A stretch of 64,000 nucleotides of DNA from Solimonas sp040754295 (GCA_040754295.1 JBFMCQ010000011.1:1-64000), one strand, 5' to 3'. Shown: positions 1 to 9,338, numbered from the stretch's first letter. Program-made: numbers and translations. Notes: generated by a model not told the origin, from the sequence alone.

Positions 1-27
1 CAAGGCCGCATCGTCGCTGGGGGAGCT

Positions 28-414
28 ATGAATTACGTCGATCTCGTCGCTGTGCTTGCCGTTGCGCAGCTGGTGTTCTTTGCAGTGCTCGTCGGCCGCG
101 CCCGGGGCCGCTACGGGGTCGCGGCGCCTGCGGTGTCCGGGCATGAAATGTTCGAGCGGGCCTATCGCGTTCAGATGAACACGCTGGAGCTCATGGTGGC
201 GTTCCTGCCCGCATTGTTCATTGCCGCCAAGTACTGGCCGCAGGCCTACGTGGCGGGCGCCGGCGCCGTTTATCTCATCGGGCGTTTCATTTACTGGCGC
301 AGCTATGTCTCCGCTCCGAGCAGCCGAGGCGCGGGCTTCGCGCTGTCGATGATTCCGATCCTGGCCCTGCTCATCGCGGCGCTCGCCGCGCTCATCCGTG
401 CCGGCGTGGCCTGA
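28..414 (+). CDS. MAPEG family membrane protein
   Basis: A 128-aa protein with four hydrophobic segments (about residues 4-24, 55-70, 73-90 and 104-124). The motif FERAYRVQMNTLE at about residues 43-55 matches the conserved E-R-x-x-R-x-Q-x-N core of the MAPEG family (membrane-associated proteins in eicosanoid and glutathione metabolism). Length and topology are normal for bacterial members. The substrate is unknown; bacterial MAPEG proteins are mostly uncharacterised, and glutathione-linked detoxification is only a family-level expectation. A purine-rich GGGGGAG lies just before the ATG. It is followed by 190 bp without a gene and then eutB. Confidence 0.85.
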   Translation: MNYVDLVAVLAVAQLVFFAVLVGRARGRYGVAAPAVSGHEMFERAYRVQMNTLELMVAFLPALFIAAKYWPQAYVAGAGAVYLIGRFIYWRSYVSAPSSRGAGFALSMIPILALLIAALAALIRAGVA

Positions 415-548
415 CATAGGCACTCCAGGCTCGCCCGCCGCCGGCGCGGCCGGCCCGTAGACCGGCCTGCGACGGTCGATACAGCAAGGGCTCGCCGCTT
501 GCGTTCCGCGACCGCCGCCGGTCTACGACGGCGCGGAACTTGCTGGCA

Positions 549-569
549 GGATGAAACGCAGTTTCATCC
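549..569. other. Perfect 9-bp inverted repeat upstream of eutB
   Basis: GGATGAAAC and GTTTCATCC are separated by three bases, about 40 bp before the eutB start. It could form a hairpin in the eutB leader or be an operator. No T-tract follows, so it is not a classical terminator. The rest of the 415-605 gap shows nothing I recognise, and no cobalamin riboswitch is evident. Confidence 0.35.
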
Positions 570-605
570 GCACCGGATGGCGCGCAGCGCCATGGGGCAA
601 CTGAA

Positions 606-1997
606 ATGGCGATCTTCAAGGCCAGCGTCGGCGGCAGCGTATATCGCTTCGATTCGCTCGCAGCGCTGCTGGCCTGCGCCTCGCCGCGGCGTTCCGGCGA
701 CGAGCTGGCCGGCATCGCGGCGCGCAGCGAGGCCGAGCGTGTGGCCGCGCGCCGCGCGCTGGCCGAGCTGCCGCTTACGAGCTTCCTCGACGAGGCCTTG
801 ATCGCCTACGAGGACGACGAGGTCACACGCCTGATTCTCGACCGTCACGACCGTGCGGCGTTCGCGCCGGTCGGCTCGATGACGGTCGGCGGGTTTCGCG
901 ACTGGCTGCTGTCGTATGCGGCGACGACCGAAACGCTGGCGGCGCTGGCGCCGGGCCTGACGCCGGAAATGGTCGCGGCCGTGTCCAAGCTGATGCGCAA
1001 CCAGGACCTGATCGCGGTCGCCGCCAAGTGTCGCGTCGTGACCGCCTTTCGCACCACGCTCGGCCTGCCGGGCCGGCTCGGCGCGCGGCTGCAGCCGAAC
1101 CATCCGTCCGACGACCCGCTCGGCATCGCCGCGGCGACGCTCGACGGCCTGCTGTTCGGCATCGGCGACGCGGTCATCGGCGTCAATCCGGTGTCCGACG
1201 ACGTCGGCGACTGCGTGCGCCTGCTGGAGATGCTCGACGCGCTGCGCCGGCGCTTCGACATTCCGATGCAAAGCTGCGTGCTGACGCATATTTCGAGCAC
1301 CATCGAGGCGATCGCGCGGGGCGCGCCGGTCGATCTGGTGTTTCAGTCGATCGCCGGCAGCCAGAAGGCCAACCACGGTTTCGGCGTCGACCTCGCGCTG
1401 TTGCGCGAAGGCCAGGACGCGGCGCGCGCGCTCGGGCGCGGCAGTGTCGGCGACCACTGCATGTATTTCGAGACGGGGCAGGGCAGCGCGCTGTCGGCCG
1501 ACGCGCATCATGGCGTCGACCAGCAGACCATGGAAGTGCGCGCCTACGCCGTCGCGCGCGCGTTCTCGCCGCTGCTCGTCAACACCGTCGTCGGCTTCAT
1601 CGGCCCCGAATACCTCTACGACGCCAAGCAGATCATTCGCGCGGGGCTCGAGGATCACTGCTGCGGCAAGCTGATGGGCCTGCCGATGGGTGTCGACGTC
1701 TGCTACACCAACCACGCCGAAGCCGACCAGGACGACATGGACACGCTGGCGACGCTGCTCGCAACGGCCGGTGTCAATTTCCTGATCGCGGTACCGGGCG
1801 CCGACGACGTGATGCTGAGCTACCAGAGCCTGTCGTTTCACGACGTGCTGGGCCTGCGCCACCTGATGAAGCTCCGGCCGGCGCCGGAATTCGAGGCCTG
1901 GCTGGCGCGCATGGGCATGCTCGACGCGCAAGGGCGCCTGGCGCCGCCCGATGCGGCGGCGGTGCGGGCCCTGCTGGCGCCGGAGGCATCGCCATGA
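606..1997 (+). CDS. eutB: Ethanolamine ammonia-lyase large subunit EutB
   Basis: The 463-aa heavy chain of adenosylcobalamin-dependent ethanolamine ammonia-lyase, which converts ethanolamine to acetaldehyde and ammonia. The sequence is a full-length TIM-barrel EutB with recognisable family stretches, for example SVGGSVYRFDSLA near the N-terminus, RNQDLI near residue 130, SQKANHGFGV near residue 255 and YFETGQGSALSADAHHG near residue 290. The start is preceded by a GGGG at 594-597. The stop overlaps the eutC start, so the subunits are translationally coupled. No microcompartment shell, eutA reactivase or permease is in the window, so this looks like the simple eutBC type found in many proteobacteria that use ethanolamine as a nitrogen or carbon source. 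Confidence 0.95.
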   Translation: MAIFKASVGGSVYRFDSLAALLACASPRRSGDELAGIAARSEAERVAARRALAELPLTSFLDEALIAYEDDEVTRLILDRHDRAAFAPVGSMTVGGFRDWLLSYAATTETLAALAPGLTPEMVAAVSKLMRNQDLIAVAAKCRVVTAFRTTLGLPGRLGARLQPNHPSDDPLGIAAATLDGLLFGIGDAVIGVNPVSDDVGDCVRLLEMLDALRRRFDIPMQSCVLTHISSTIEAIARGAPVDLVFQSIAGSQKANHGFGVDLALLREGQDAARALGRGSVGDHCMYFETGQGSALSADAHHGVDQQTMEVRAYAVARAFSPLLVNTVVGFIGPEYLYDAKQIIRAGLEDHCCGKLMGLPMGVDVCYTNHAEADQDDMDTLATLLATAGVNFLIAVPGADDVMLSYQSLSFHDVLGLRHLMKLRPAPEFEAWLARMGMLDAQGRLAPPDAAAVRALLAPEASP

Positions 1998-2752
1998 CGG
2001 ATCGGGCTCCGCCGCAGTCCGACCCGTTTGCAAGATTCCGGGCGGTCACGCCTGCGCGCATCGGCCTCGGCCGCGCCGGCGATGCGCTGCCGACGGACGC
2101 GCTGCTCGATTTCCAGGCTGCGCACGCCGCGGCGCGCGACGCCGTGCACGGCTGCGTCGACTTCGACGCGCTGGCGGCGCGCCTGGCGCCGTTGCCGGCG
2201 CTGGCGGTGCGCTCGCAGGCCGAATCGCGCGAAGTCTATCTGCGGCGCCCCGACCTCGGGCGCCGCCTGTGTCCGGACGATGTTCAGCGGCTCGCCGCGC
2301 AGCGCAGCGACTGGGATCTGGCGATCGTCGTGGCCGACGGGCTGTCGGCCAGGGCGGTGGAGCACCAGGCCGTGCCGCTGCTCGAGGCGCTGCTGCCGAA
2401 GCTCACCGGCTGGCGCCTGGCGCCCATCGTGTTGGCCGCGCAGGCGCGCGTGGCGATCGGCGACGCCATCGCCGTGCATCTCGGCGCGACGATGGTCGCG
2501 GTGCTGATCGGCGAGCGGCCGGGCCTGTCGGTCGCGGACAGTCTGGGCGTCTATCTGACCTGGGCACCGGCGCCGGGCTGCCCCGACTCGCGCCGCAACT
2601 GCATTTCCAATATTCACGCACACGGCCTGTCGCACGCAGGCGCGGCCGAAACGCTGCTGTGGCTGATGAACCGGGCGCGGCGCATCCGCGCCAGCGGCGT
2701 TGCGCTCAAGCTCGAGCGCGCGGCGCAGGGGTCGCTGCCCGGCGCTTCGTGA
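1994..2752 (+). CDS. eutC: Ethanolamine ammonia-lyase small subunit EutC
   Basis: The 252-aa light chain that, with EutB, forms the B12-binding site of ethanolamine ammonia-lyase. Diagnostic stretches are ARIGLGRAGD at about residues 23-32, ADGLSARAVEHQAVPLL in the middle, VLIGERPGLSVADSLG and the C-terminal CISNIHAHGLSHAGAA. The ATG at 1994 overlaps the eutB stop by 4 bp (ATGA), which decides the start although the frame stays open far upstream. The stop codon falls inside the outer arm of the palindromic element that follows, so the element inserted at, or helped shape, the very end of the gene. Confidence 0.95.
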   Translation: MTDRAPPQSDPFARFRAVTPARIGLGRAGDALPTDALLDFQAAHAAARDAVHGCVDFDALAARLAPLPALAVRSQAESREVYLRRPDLGRRLCPDDVQRLAAQRSDWDLAIVVADGLSARAVEHQAVPLLEALLPKLTGWRLAPIVLAAQARVAIGDAIAVHLGATMVAVLIGERPGLSVADSLGVYLTWAPAPGCPDSRRNCISNIHAHGLSHAGAAETLLWLMNRARRIRASGVALKLERAAQGSLPGAS

Positions 2753-2898
2753 TTGGGCTCGAATCTCAGCTGGGCGCAATCCGGGGCTCGTCATTCCCGA
2801 GAATGCGGGAATCCAGTGGTGCGAAGAACGCCCTTGTCGGACTGGATGCCCGCCTGCGCGGGCATGACGAAGAGCCGCTGAGATTCGGACCGAATCAC
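2749..2898. repeat. REP/MITE-like palindromic element after eutC
   Basis: Nested inverted repeats of about 150 bp. The outer arms (2749-2770 and 2877-2898) match at 19 of 22 positions. The inner part contains CGTCATTCCCGAGAATGCGG... paired with ...CCGCCTGCGCGGGCATGACGA (2789-2870), the widespread 'TCATTCCCG/CGGGAATCCAGT ... ACTGGATGCCCG' type of extragenic palindrome seen across proteobacteria. It carries no coding sequence. It can fold into a long cruciform and may act as a 3' mRNA stabiliser or terminator for eutBC. Confidence 0.7.
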
Positions 2899-2900
2899 GA

Positions 2901-2954
2901 ACGGCCATGCCGCCCGAGACGCGGGTTCCGGGGTGCCGCCGGCGGCATGGCCGT
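2901..2954. terminator. Bidirectional stem-loop between eutC and the GST gene
   Basis: A perfect 14-bp stem, ACGGCCATGCCGCC (2901-2914) with GGCGGCATGGCCGT (2941-2954), and a 26-base loop. It lies between two convergent genes and its right arm abuts the GST stop codon. No T-tract is present, so it may stabilise 3' ends rather than terminate strongly. Confidence 0.45.
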
Positions 2955-3883
2955 CAGTCCGGCGGCAGGATAAACGAGCGCACTCTGTCGCCGGCCGGCG
3001 GCGGAACATCCTTCGCCACCGGGCGCGCTTTCTGCTGTAGCGGCGGCGTTCGCTTCACCGGACCGGGCGGCATCTCGTCCTCGCCGATGTCGTCGTGATC
3101 GCCGTCCGCGGCGGCGACGGCCGCTACGGCGGGTGCCGGCGGCGGCACCGCGGCCGGCTGCGCCTTGGCCGGCACCGGTTCGGCGGTCGCCTCGGCTGCG
3201 CGGGTCTTGGCCTTCTGCGGAGGCTCCGCGAGGGCCGCGGGGGCCTCCCTCGCGGGCTGCTCCAGTGCCGCGGCCTCGATCCATTCCTCGATCGCGGGGT
3301 GCTTGAGCACCCGCTGCACGTACTCGGTTTCCGTCGGCCCCAACGAAATGGCATATCCGGCAAAACGCAAGGCCACCGGCGCGAACATCGCGTCGACGAT
3401 GCCGAACGGCCCCAGCAGCCAGTCGCCCTGCCAGCCGAATCGGCTGCGCGCCTCGCTCCAGATCGCTCGGACGCGGTCGATGTCCGCGCCCGCGGCGGCG
3501 GAAACCGGTGCCGTGGCCGGCCTGCGCGTTGCATTGAACGGCAGCTCGCGGCGCAGGTCGGCGAAGCCGCTGTGCATCTCGTGCGCGACCGAGCGCGCGA
3601 AGGCACGCGCGGCCGGATCCATCGGCCACGCGCCGGGCAGCGCGAACGTTTCCGCGAGGTACTCGCAGATCGCCAGCGATTCCCACACGCGCAGACGGCC
3701 GTGCAGCAGCACCGGCACACGTCCGCTCGGCGAACGCTCCAGAATGCGCTCGTGCGTCTCCGGCCGGTCGAGCGCGACCACGATCTCCTTGAACGGCAGT
3801 CCATGATGCCGCATCAGCAGCCATGGACGCAGCGACCAGGACGACAGGTTCTTGCTGCCGATGCACAGCGTCAATCCGCTCAT
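2954..3883 (-). CDS. Glutathione S-transferase family protein with Ala/Pro-rich C-terminal extension
   Basis: A predicted cytosolic GST of 309 aa. The N-terminal thioredoxin-like domain (about residues 1-80) has the GSKNLSSWSLRPW active-site region with the candidate catalytic serine, and GRVPVLL with WESLAICEYLAE for glutathione binding. The helical C-terminal domain runs to about residue 215. A low-complexity Ala/Pro/Glu-rich tail of about 90 residues follows, absent from ordinary GSTs of about 220 aa. I chose the ATG at 3883 (MSGLTL...) because GST homology begins there; an upstream in-frame start at 3910 would add nine residues. Substrate unknown. Confidence 0.88.
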   Translation of the reverse strand: MSGLTLCIGSKNLSSWSLRPWLLMRHHGLPFKEIVVALDRPETHERILERSPSGRVPVLLHGRLRVWESLAICEYLAETFALPGAWPMDPAARAFARSVAHEMHSGFADLRRELPFNATRRPATAPVSAAAGADIDRVRAIWSEARSRFGWQGDWLLGPFGIVDAMFAPVALRFAGYAISLGPTETEYVQRVLKHPAIEEWIEAAALEQPAREAPAALAEPPQKAKTRAAEATAEPVPAKAQPAAVPPPAPAVAAVAAADGDHDDIGEDEMPPGPVKRTPPLQQKARPVAKDVPPPAGDRVRSFILPPD

Positions 3884-3986
3884 GTCAAGCACCTGTCTAG
3901 GGGGTCGCAAGGCCTGTGCGGATAATAGCGGACTTGGCTTTGCGACCGTAGTCGGCCACTTCTAACGAACCAACAACGACCTCTGC

Positions 3987-5801
3987 ATGCGCCCCGATCC
4001 AGGAAGCGGCCGCCGGCCGACCGCCCGGCCCTCCCGCTCGCGGGGAGCCGCTCGCGAAGTCGGCGGCGGGAGGGGGCGTGCGACTGCGGCTCTGCTCGGC
4101 TTGCTGTTCTGCCTGCTCGCCCCGGCCGTCCATGGCGGCGTCGATGTGCGCGTCGAAGGGCTCGGCGGCGAGTTGCGCGAGAACGTCGAGCTGCGCCTTG
4201 GAATCGCCGTGCAGGGCGATCGCGACGACATCGACCAGGCACTGGCCGAGGCCTTGCACCGGCAGGCGCCGGACGACATCCGCAGCGCACTGCAGCCGTT
4301 CGGCTACTACAACCCGGAGATCGATGCCACGCTGCGCGGCAGCGCGCCAAACTGGGTCGCGCACTACACGGTGCGGCCGGGGCCGCCGACACGTATCGAC
4401 GCGGTGCGCGTGGAGCTGGCCGGCGAAGGCGCCGAGCTGCTGCAGCCGCTGCGCGAGAACATCTTGCAGGAGCTGAAGCCCGGGGAACGCCTGGTCCATC
4501 GGCGCTACGAGACCGCCAAGTCGCGCCTCTCGGCGGCCGCGTACGCGCGCGGCTTTCTCGATGCACGCTTCACGCGCGCCGAACTGCGCGTGCTGGCGGA
4601 CGACAACATCGCGCGCATCCTGCTCGAATTCGATACCGGCCCGCGCTACCGCTTCGGCGAGGTGAGTATCGAGCAGGACGTGATCGACGCCGAGGTGCTC
4701 GCGCGCTACGTGCCGATCGAGCCCGGTGCGTTCTACGATCCGCAGCGCGTCCTCGACGCGCAATTCGCGCTCAGCGACCTCGGCTACTTCGAGAGTCTGG
4801 AGGTTCTGCCGCAGCGCGACGACGCGCAGGACCAGCGGGTGCCGATCGTGATCCGCACGACGCCGCGGCCGCGCACGCTGTACAACGTCGGCGTCGGTTA
4901 CGGCACGGATACCGGTGCGCGCATCACCACCGGCGCCGACGTGCGCCGCGTCAATCGCCGCGGCCATACCGCAGGTGCCGAGCTGCGCCTGTCCGAAGTC
5001 AAGAACAGCGCGCGCGGCAACTACATCATCCCGCTCGGCGACCGCGTCGGTGAGAGCCTCGGTCTGAGCGGCGAGCTGGCCACCGAGCGCTACGAAGACG
5101 GCGACAGCCGCAAGTGGGGACTGGAGCTCGGGCTGTCGCGCATTCCCGGCGACTGGAAACGACGTATCTATCTGGCGTTCACGCACGAAGAATCGCGCCT
5201 GGGCACGACGCGCCAGACCGCCGACGTGCTGACCCCGGGGATCTCCTTCAACCGCGCCGAGCTCGACGACCCGATCTACGCGCGCCGCGGCTGGTCGCTG
5301 TTCATCGACACGCATGGCGCCGTGCGCGACGTGCTCGCCAACACCAGCTTTGTGCGCAGCCATGCGATCCTGCGCGGCGTGTTACCGCTGGGGAGTCGCA
5401 ATCGCGTGCTCGGTCGCTACGAATACGGCGCGAATCTGGTCGAAGCCTTCGGCGAGCTGCCGGCGTCGCAGCGCTTCTTCGCCGGCGGCGATCAGTCGGT
5501 GCGCGGCTACCGCTACCAGTCGCTGGGGCCGGTCGATGCCGAGGGCAACGTCATCGGCGGCAAGTTTCTGCAGACGTTCAGCATCGAGTTCGAAACGCGG
5601 GTCTGGAAGAGCTGGGGCGCGGCGCTGTTCTACGACGCCGGCGGCGCCGACGACGATCCGAATCCCCCGCTGTTCCAGGGCGTCGGCGTGGGCGCGCGCT
5701 ACCGCGCGCCGGTCGGCTCGGTGCAGGTCGACGTCGCCCATCCGCTCGACGATCCCGACGGCGGCGTGCGCCTGCATCTGGGCGTGAGGGTCGGATTGTG
5801 A
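3987..5801 (+). CDS. tamA: Translocation and assembly module outer-membrane protein TamA
   Basis: An Omp85-family outer-membrane protein of 604 aa. The signal peptide hydrophobic core is ALLGLLFCLLAPAVHG (about residues 34-50) after an unusually long basic N-region. POTRA domains span roughly residues 50-280 and a C-terminal 16-strand barrel follows, with the lid-lock-type motif FAGGDQSVRGYRYQSLGP at about 490-507. Length agrees with TamA (about 580-600 aa). TamA works with TamB in outer-membrane protein insertion and envelope lipid homeostasis. The following tamB start overlaps the stop, which supports the TamA assignment over BamA. Confidence 0.92.
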   Translation: MRPDPGSGRRPTARPSRSRGAAREVGGGRGRATAALLGLLFCLLAPAVHGGVDVRVEGLGGELRENVELRLGIAVQGDRDDIDQALAEALHRQAPDDIRSALQPFGYYNPEIDATLRGSAPNWVAHYTVRPGPPTRIDAVRVELAGEGAELLQPLRENILQELKPGERLVHRRYETAKSRLSAAAYARGFLDARFTRAELRVLADDNIARILLEFDTGPRYRFGEVSIEQDVIDAEVLARYVPIEPGAFYDPQRVLDAQFALSDLGYFESLEVLPQRDDAQDQRVPIVIRTTPRPRTLYNVGVGYGTDTGARITTGADVRRVNRRGHTAGAELRLSEVKNSARGNYIIPLGDRVGESLGLSGELATERYEDGDSRKWGLELGLSRIPGDWKRRIYLAFTHEESRLGTTRQTADVLTPGISFNRAELDDPIYARRGWSLFIDTHGAVRDVLANTSFVRSHAILRGVLPLGSRNRVLGRYEYGANLVEAFGELPASQRFFAGGDQSVRGYRYQSLGPVDAEGNVIGGKFLQTFSIEFETRVWKSWGAALFYDAGGADDDPNPPLFQGVGVGARYRAPVGSVQVDVAHPLDDPDGGVRLHLGVRVGL

Positions 5802-8800
5802 GCCTGCTGCTGCGCGTCGTCCGCGATCTCGTCGGCCTGCTCCTGGCCGGTGCTTTCGCCGTGCTCGTGTTCCTGTTGTTCACCGATGCCGGCGCGCGAA
5901 TCGTGCTGCGCGAGCTGGAGGCGCGCCTGGGCATCGTCCACGCCGAAGGCACGCGCGGCCGCCTGTGGGGGCCGATCGCGTTCGACCGGTTCCGCTACGA
6001 GGACGAACTCGTGCGCGTCGTGCTCGACGACGTGCGTCTCGACTGGTCGCCGCTGCAGGCGCTGATGCGCAACATCGCCGTCTCCGAGTTGCACGCGGCT
6101 GCAGTCATCGTCGAGATCAAGCCGGGCGACGGCGCGTCCGGTTCGCCGGACGACGACGCCGGCGCGCTGACCCGGCTGCCGGTGCAGCTCGATGTCCGTG
6201 CGCTGCGTGTCGCCCGCTTCGAGCTGCGGCGGCCCGGCGCCGAGCCGATGCGCTTCGACGATCTGCGGCTCGCCGGCAGCTGGGTCGATGCCGCCGTGCG
6301 CATCACCGAGCTGGCCGCGACCACGCCGTGGCTCGGGCCGCTACGCGTCGAGACCGAGGCGCAGCTGCTGCCCGACGGCGTCGATTTCGCCGCGCTGCGC
6401 GTCTCCGGGTTCGGCGACGTGCACGCGGAGGGCCGCCTCGGCTACACGTCGGATTCCGATCTGCGCGTCGCCTGGACCGGGCTGCACTGGCCGCCGTCGG
6501 GCGAGCCCGCAGTCGTGAGCGACGACGGCCGCTTGCACTGGACCGGGCGTTTCGACGACTGGCGCTTCGAGACCGCCGGCTCGCTCGCCTTCGCCGATGA
6601 GCGCCTGCAGATCGAAGCGCGTGGCAGCGGCTCGTCCGACGTGGTGGCCGCGGATGCGCTGCGCGTCGAGAGCCGCCACGGCAGCGTCGCGGGTCGTGCG
6701 CGCCTGAGCTTCGGCGGTGGCTACGACGCGGCGCTGGTGCTCGAGGCCGCCGGCGAGCGCCTGCAGGTCGACGCCGCCGGCACGCTGTCGGCCGATGGCC
6801 TCGTCGCCGACGCGCTGGGGGTCGACACGGGTCACGGCCGCGTGAGCGGGCGCGCGCAGCTCGACTGGTCCGGCCCGCTGTCGGTCGATGCTGCCGGCCG
6901 GATGGCCGGCATGCAGCCCGAGCATTGGCTGCCGCAGATCCAGGGGACGCTCAACGGCGACTTCGAGCTGCAGGCCGAGTTCAGTGAAGGCGCGCCGCAG
7001 GGGCGTTTCAGGCTCGCGCTCGGCGACTCGCTGCTGTACGGCTATCCGCTGCAGTTGAGCGCCGCCGGCCGCTATGCGGACGACGCGCTGTCGCTGGAGC
7101 GCTTCGATCTGCGCTCGGGTCCGAGCCGGCTGCAGGGCAGCGGCCGCGTCTGGCCGGACCTGGACGCGCAGGCAACGCTGGACAGCAGCCAGCTGGCGTC
7201 GCTGTGGCCGGAGCTGGGCGGCCGTGCGCGCGCACGGCTGCGGCTCGACGGTCCGCTGAAGACGCCGCACGCGGTGGGCCAAGTGCACGCCGAGGCGCTG
7301 CTCCACGAGTCCGTCGCCGTCGACGCGATCGACGCCAGCTTCGACGTCGATCCGCGCGGCCAGATGCGCGTCGACGCCGAAGTCGTCGGCATCGACGCCG
7401 GCCCCGGCATCGACCGCCTGCAGCTGAGCCTGCGCGGCCGTGCCGGGCAGCATCGTCTGAGCGTCGACGCGCACCTGCCGCAGGGCGCCGCCGCGGCGAC
7501 GGTCGACGGCAGCTTCGACGCCGGCGCACGCCGCTGGCAGGGCACGCTGACGTCGGCGCGGCTGTCGCCGCGCGGCTTCGCGCCGTGGGCGCTCGAGGAA
7601 GCCGCGGCGCTGAGCGTGAGCGGCACCGCGGTCGAGCTGTCCCCCGCCTGCTTCGGCTCCGAGGTCGGGCGCGTCTGTGCGGCGCTGCGTCCGCTGGACG
7701 CGGCGCGCCGGGTCGCCTTCCGCGCCGAGGCCTTGCAGCTGTCGGCGCTCGACCCGTGGCTGGCGGGCGTGCACGTCGATGGTCGTCTCGACGGCCACGG
7801 CTACGTCGATCTCGGCGACGGCGGCATCCGCGACCTGCGCCTGGATCTCGATACCAGCGCGACGACGCTCGCGCGTGCCGGCCTGCCGCCGCTGCAGCTG
7901 CTGCCGGGGCGCATCGACGTGCGCGAGCAGGGCCGCGAGCTGATCGTGGCTGCGCGGATACCTTTCGAGCAGGGCGGGCTGCGGCTGGATGCGGAGCTGG
8001 CGCCCGGAGACGATTTCATGCAGCGCGCGCTCAGCGGCACGCTGCGCGTCGACGTTCCGCAGCTGTCCTGGCTACGCCTGTTCAACCCGGAGCTGCAGCA
8101 GGTGCAGGGACGGATCGACGGGCGCATCGCGCTGGGCGGCACGCCGGCCGCGCCGGCCCTGGACGGCCGCGTCGAGCTCGCCGACGGTGCGTTGCGCCTG
8201 CGCACGCCGGGAATCGCGCTCGAACAGGTCCGCGCGATGCTTCGCGGCGGCACCGGTGGTGCGCTGACGCTCGAGGCGAGTGCGCGCTCGGACGGCGGCG
8301 AGCTGCGCGTCGACGGGCGCATCGATCTGAGCGCCGAGGCGCCGACGCTCGCGCTGGATGTGCGCGGCGAGCGCTTCCAGGCGGTGCGCACGCCCGACGC
8401 CGCGGTCTGGGTTTCGCCGCAGCTCGACCTGCGGCTCGCCGGGGGCGAGCTGCGCGTCGAAGGCAGCGTCGACGTGCCGCGCGCGCGCATCACGCCCAAG
8501 ACCATCGAGCAGGGCGTGGCACCGAGTGCGGACCAGATCATCGTGCGCCGCGGCGAGGACGCGCCGGACAAGGATCGGCTCCGCGTCTATGCGGACATTC
8601 GCCTGAGTCTCGGCGACGATGTGCGCTTCGACGGCCTGGGGCTGACGACGCAGCTCGCCGGCGGCATGCGCCTGCACGAGTCGCCGGGCGTGCCGACCCG
8701 GGCGCGTGGCGAGCTCAGGCTCGTCGGCGGCCGCTACGAAGCTTACGGTCAGTCGCTGACGATCGAGACCGGGCGCCTGCTGTTCACCGGCAGCACGCTC

Positions 8801-9298
8801 ACCGAGCCGGCCGTCGAGATCCGCGCGACGCGCCAGCCGCGCGAGGACATCACCGTCGGCGTGCTGGTGCGCGGACGGCTCGATGAGCCCGAGCTGAGCC
8901 TGTTCTCGACGCCGGCGATGCCACAGGAGCGGCAGCTGGCGTGGCTCGTGCTCGGTCGTCCGCTCGACGAGGCCACCGGCTCCGCCGACCGCGCGGTGGT
9001 CGCGGATGCCGCGCTGTCGCTGGGCCTGTCCGGTGGCGAATGGATCGCGCAGCGCTTCGGCGGGAAGCTCGGTCTGGATGAAGTGACGCTGGGCGCGCAA
9101 CCGGGGCAGAGCAGCGACCAAGCGCAGTTGACGCTCGGCAAGTACCTGTCGCCGGATCTGTTCATCAGCTACGGTGTCTCGCTGTTCCAGTCGGGCTACA
9201 CCTTCCGCCTGCAGTACGACATCGGCGGCGGCTTCAAGCTGGCAACCGAAACCGGCGCCGATTCGGGCGGCGATCTGCTGTACACGATCGAGCGCTGA
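5798..9298 (+). CDS. tamB: Translocation/assembly module protein TamB (DUF490)
   Basis: A 1,166-aa inner-membrane-anchored AsmA/bridge-like protein. The N-terminal anchor LVGLLLAGAFAVLVFLLF is followed by a very long beta-repeat periplasmic region and the C-terminal TamB/DUF490 domain with GRLLFTGSTLTEPAVEIRA, QERQLAWLVLGRPLDE and a terminal KLATETGADSGGDLLYTIE. The GTG start at 5798 overlaps the tamA stop (GTGA); the frame is open about 680 bp further upstream but that part is antiparallel noise inside tamA. TamB spans the periplasm to reach TamA and is implicated in phospholipid transport and outer-membrane protein assembly. Confidence 0.92.
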   Translation: MSLLLRVVRDLVGLLLAGAFAVLVFLLFTDAGARIVLRELEARLGIVHAEGTRGRLWGPIAFDRFRYEDELVRVVLDDVRLDWSPLQALMRNIAVSELHAAAVIVEIKPGDGASGSPDDDAGALTRLPVQLDVRALRVARFELRRPGAEPMRFDDLRLAGSWVDAAVRITELAATTPWLGPLRVETEAQLLPDGVDFAALRVSGFGDVHAEGRLGYTSDSDLRVAWTGLHWPPSGEPAVVSDDGRLHWTGRFDDWRFETAGSLAFADERLQIEARGSGSSDVVAADALRVESRHGSVAGRARLSFGGGYDAALVLEAAGERLQVDAAGTLSADGLVADALGVDTGHGRVSGRAQLDWSGPLSVDAAGRMAGMQPEHWLPQIQGTLNGDFELQAEFSEGAPQGRFRLALGDSLLYGYPLQLSAAGRYADDALSLERFDLRSGPSRLQGSGRVWPDLDAQATLDSSQLASLWPELGGRARARLRLDGPLKTPHAVGQVHAEALLHESVAVDAIDASFDVDPRGQMRVDAEVVGIDAGPGIDRLQLSLRGRAGQHRLSVDAHLPQGAAAATVDGSFDAGARRWQGTLTSARLSPRGFAPWALEEAAALSVSGTAVELSPACFGSEVGRVCAALRPLDAARRVAFRAEALQLSALDPWLAGVHVDGRLDGHGYVDLGDGGIRDLRLDLDTSATTLARAGLPPLQLLPGRIDVREQGRELIVAARIPFEQGGLRLDAELAPGDDFMQRALSGTLRVDVPQLSWLRLFNPELQQVQGRIDGRIALGGTPAAPALDGRVELADGALRLRTPGIALEQVRAMLRGGTGGALTLEASARSDGGELRVDGRIDLSAEAPTLALDVRGERFQAVRTPDAAVWVSPQLDLRLAGGELRVEGSVDVPRARITPKTIEQGVAPSADQIIVRRGEDAPDKDRLRVYADIRLSLGDDVRFDGLGLTTQLAGGMRLHESPGVPTRARGELRLVGGRYEAYGQSLTIETGRLLFTGSTLTEPAVEIRATRQPREDITVGVLVRGRLDEPELSLFSTPAMPQERQLAWLVLGRPLDEATGSADRAVVADAALSLGLSGGEWIAQRFGGKLGLDEVTLGAQPGQSSDQAQLTLGKYLSPDLFISYGVSLFQSGYTFRLQYDIGGGFKLATETGADSGGDLLYTIER

Positions 9299-9310
9299 GC
9301 GGGCCGCCGC

Positions 9311-9316
9311 TATACT
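9311..9316 (+). promoter_or_regulatory. Possible -10 element for lptM-lysA
   Basis: TATACT (5 of 6 to the sigma70 consensus) lies 22 bp before the lptM ATG, just after the tamB stop. No good -35 hexamer is seen at the correct distance, so this is a weak call. Confidence 0.35.
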
Positions 9317-9338
9317 GCGCCCCTTCCCGAGACCGTCG

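Noticed and set aside
564..2033. Long minus-strand open frame opposite eutB
   Set aside because: Its translation is rich in Arg, Gln and His and matches no family; it is the usual antisense shadow of a high-GC gene. The same holds for the long antisense frames opposite polA, tamB, the kinase, the M1 peptidase and the RHS gene.
606..2752. Ethanolamine-utilisation microcompartment locus
   Set aside because: No shell protein, EutA, EutE/G or permease gene flanks eutBC.
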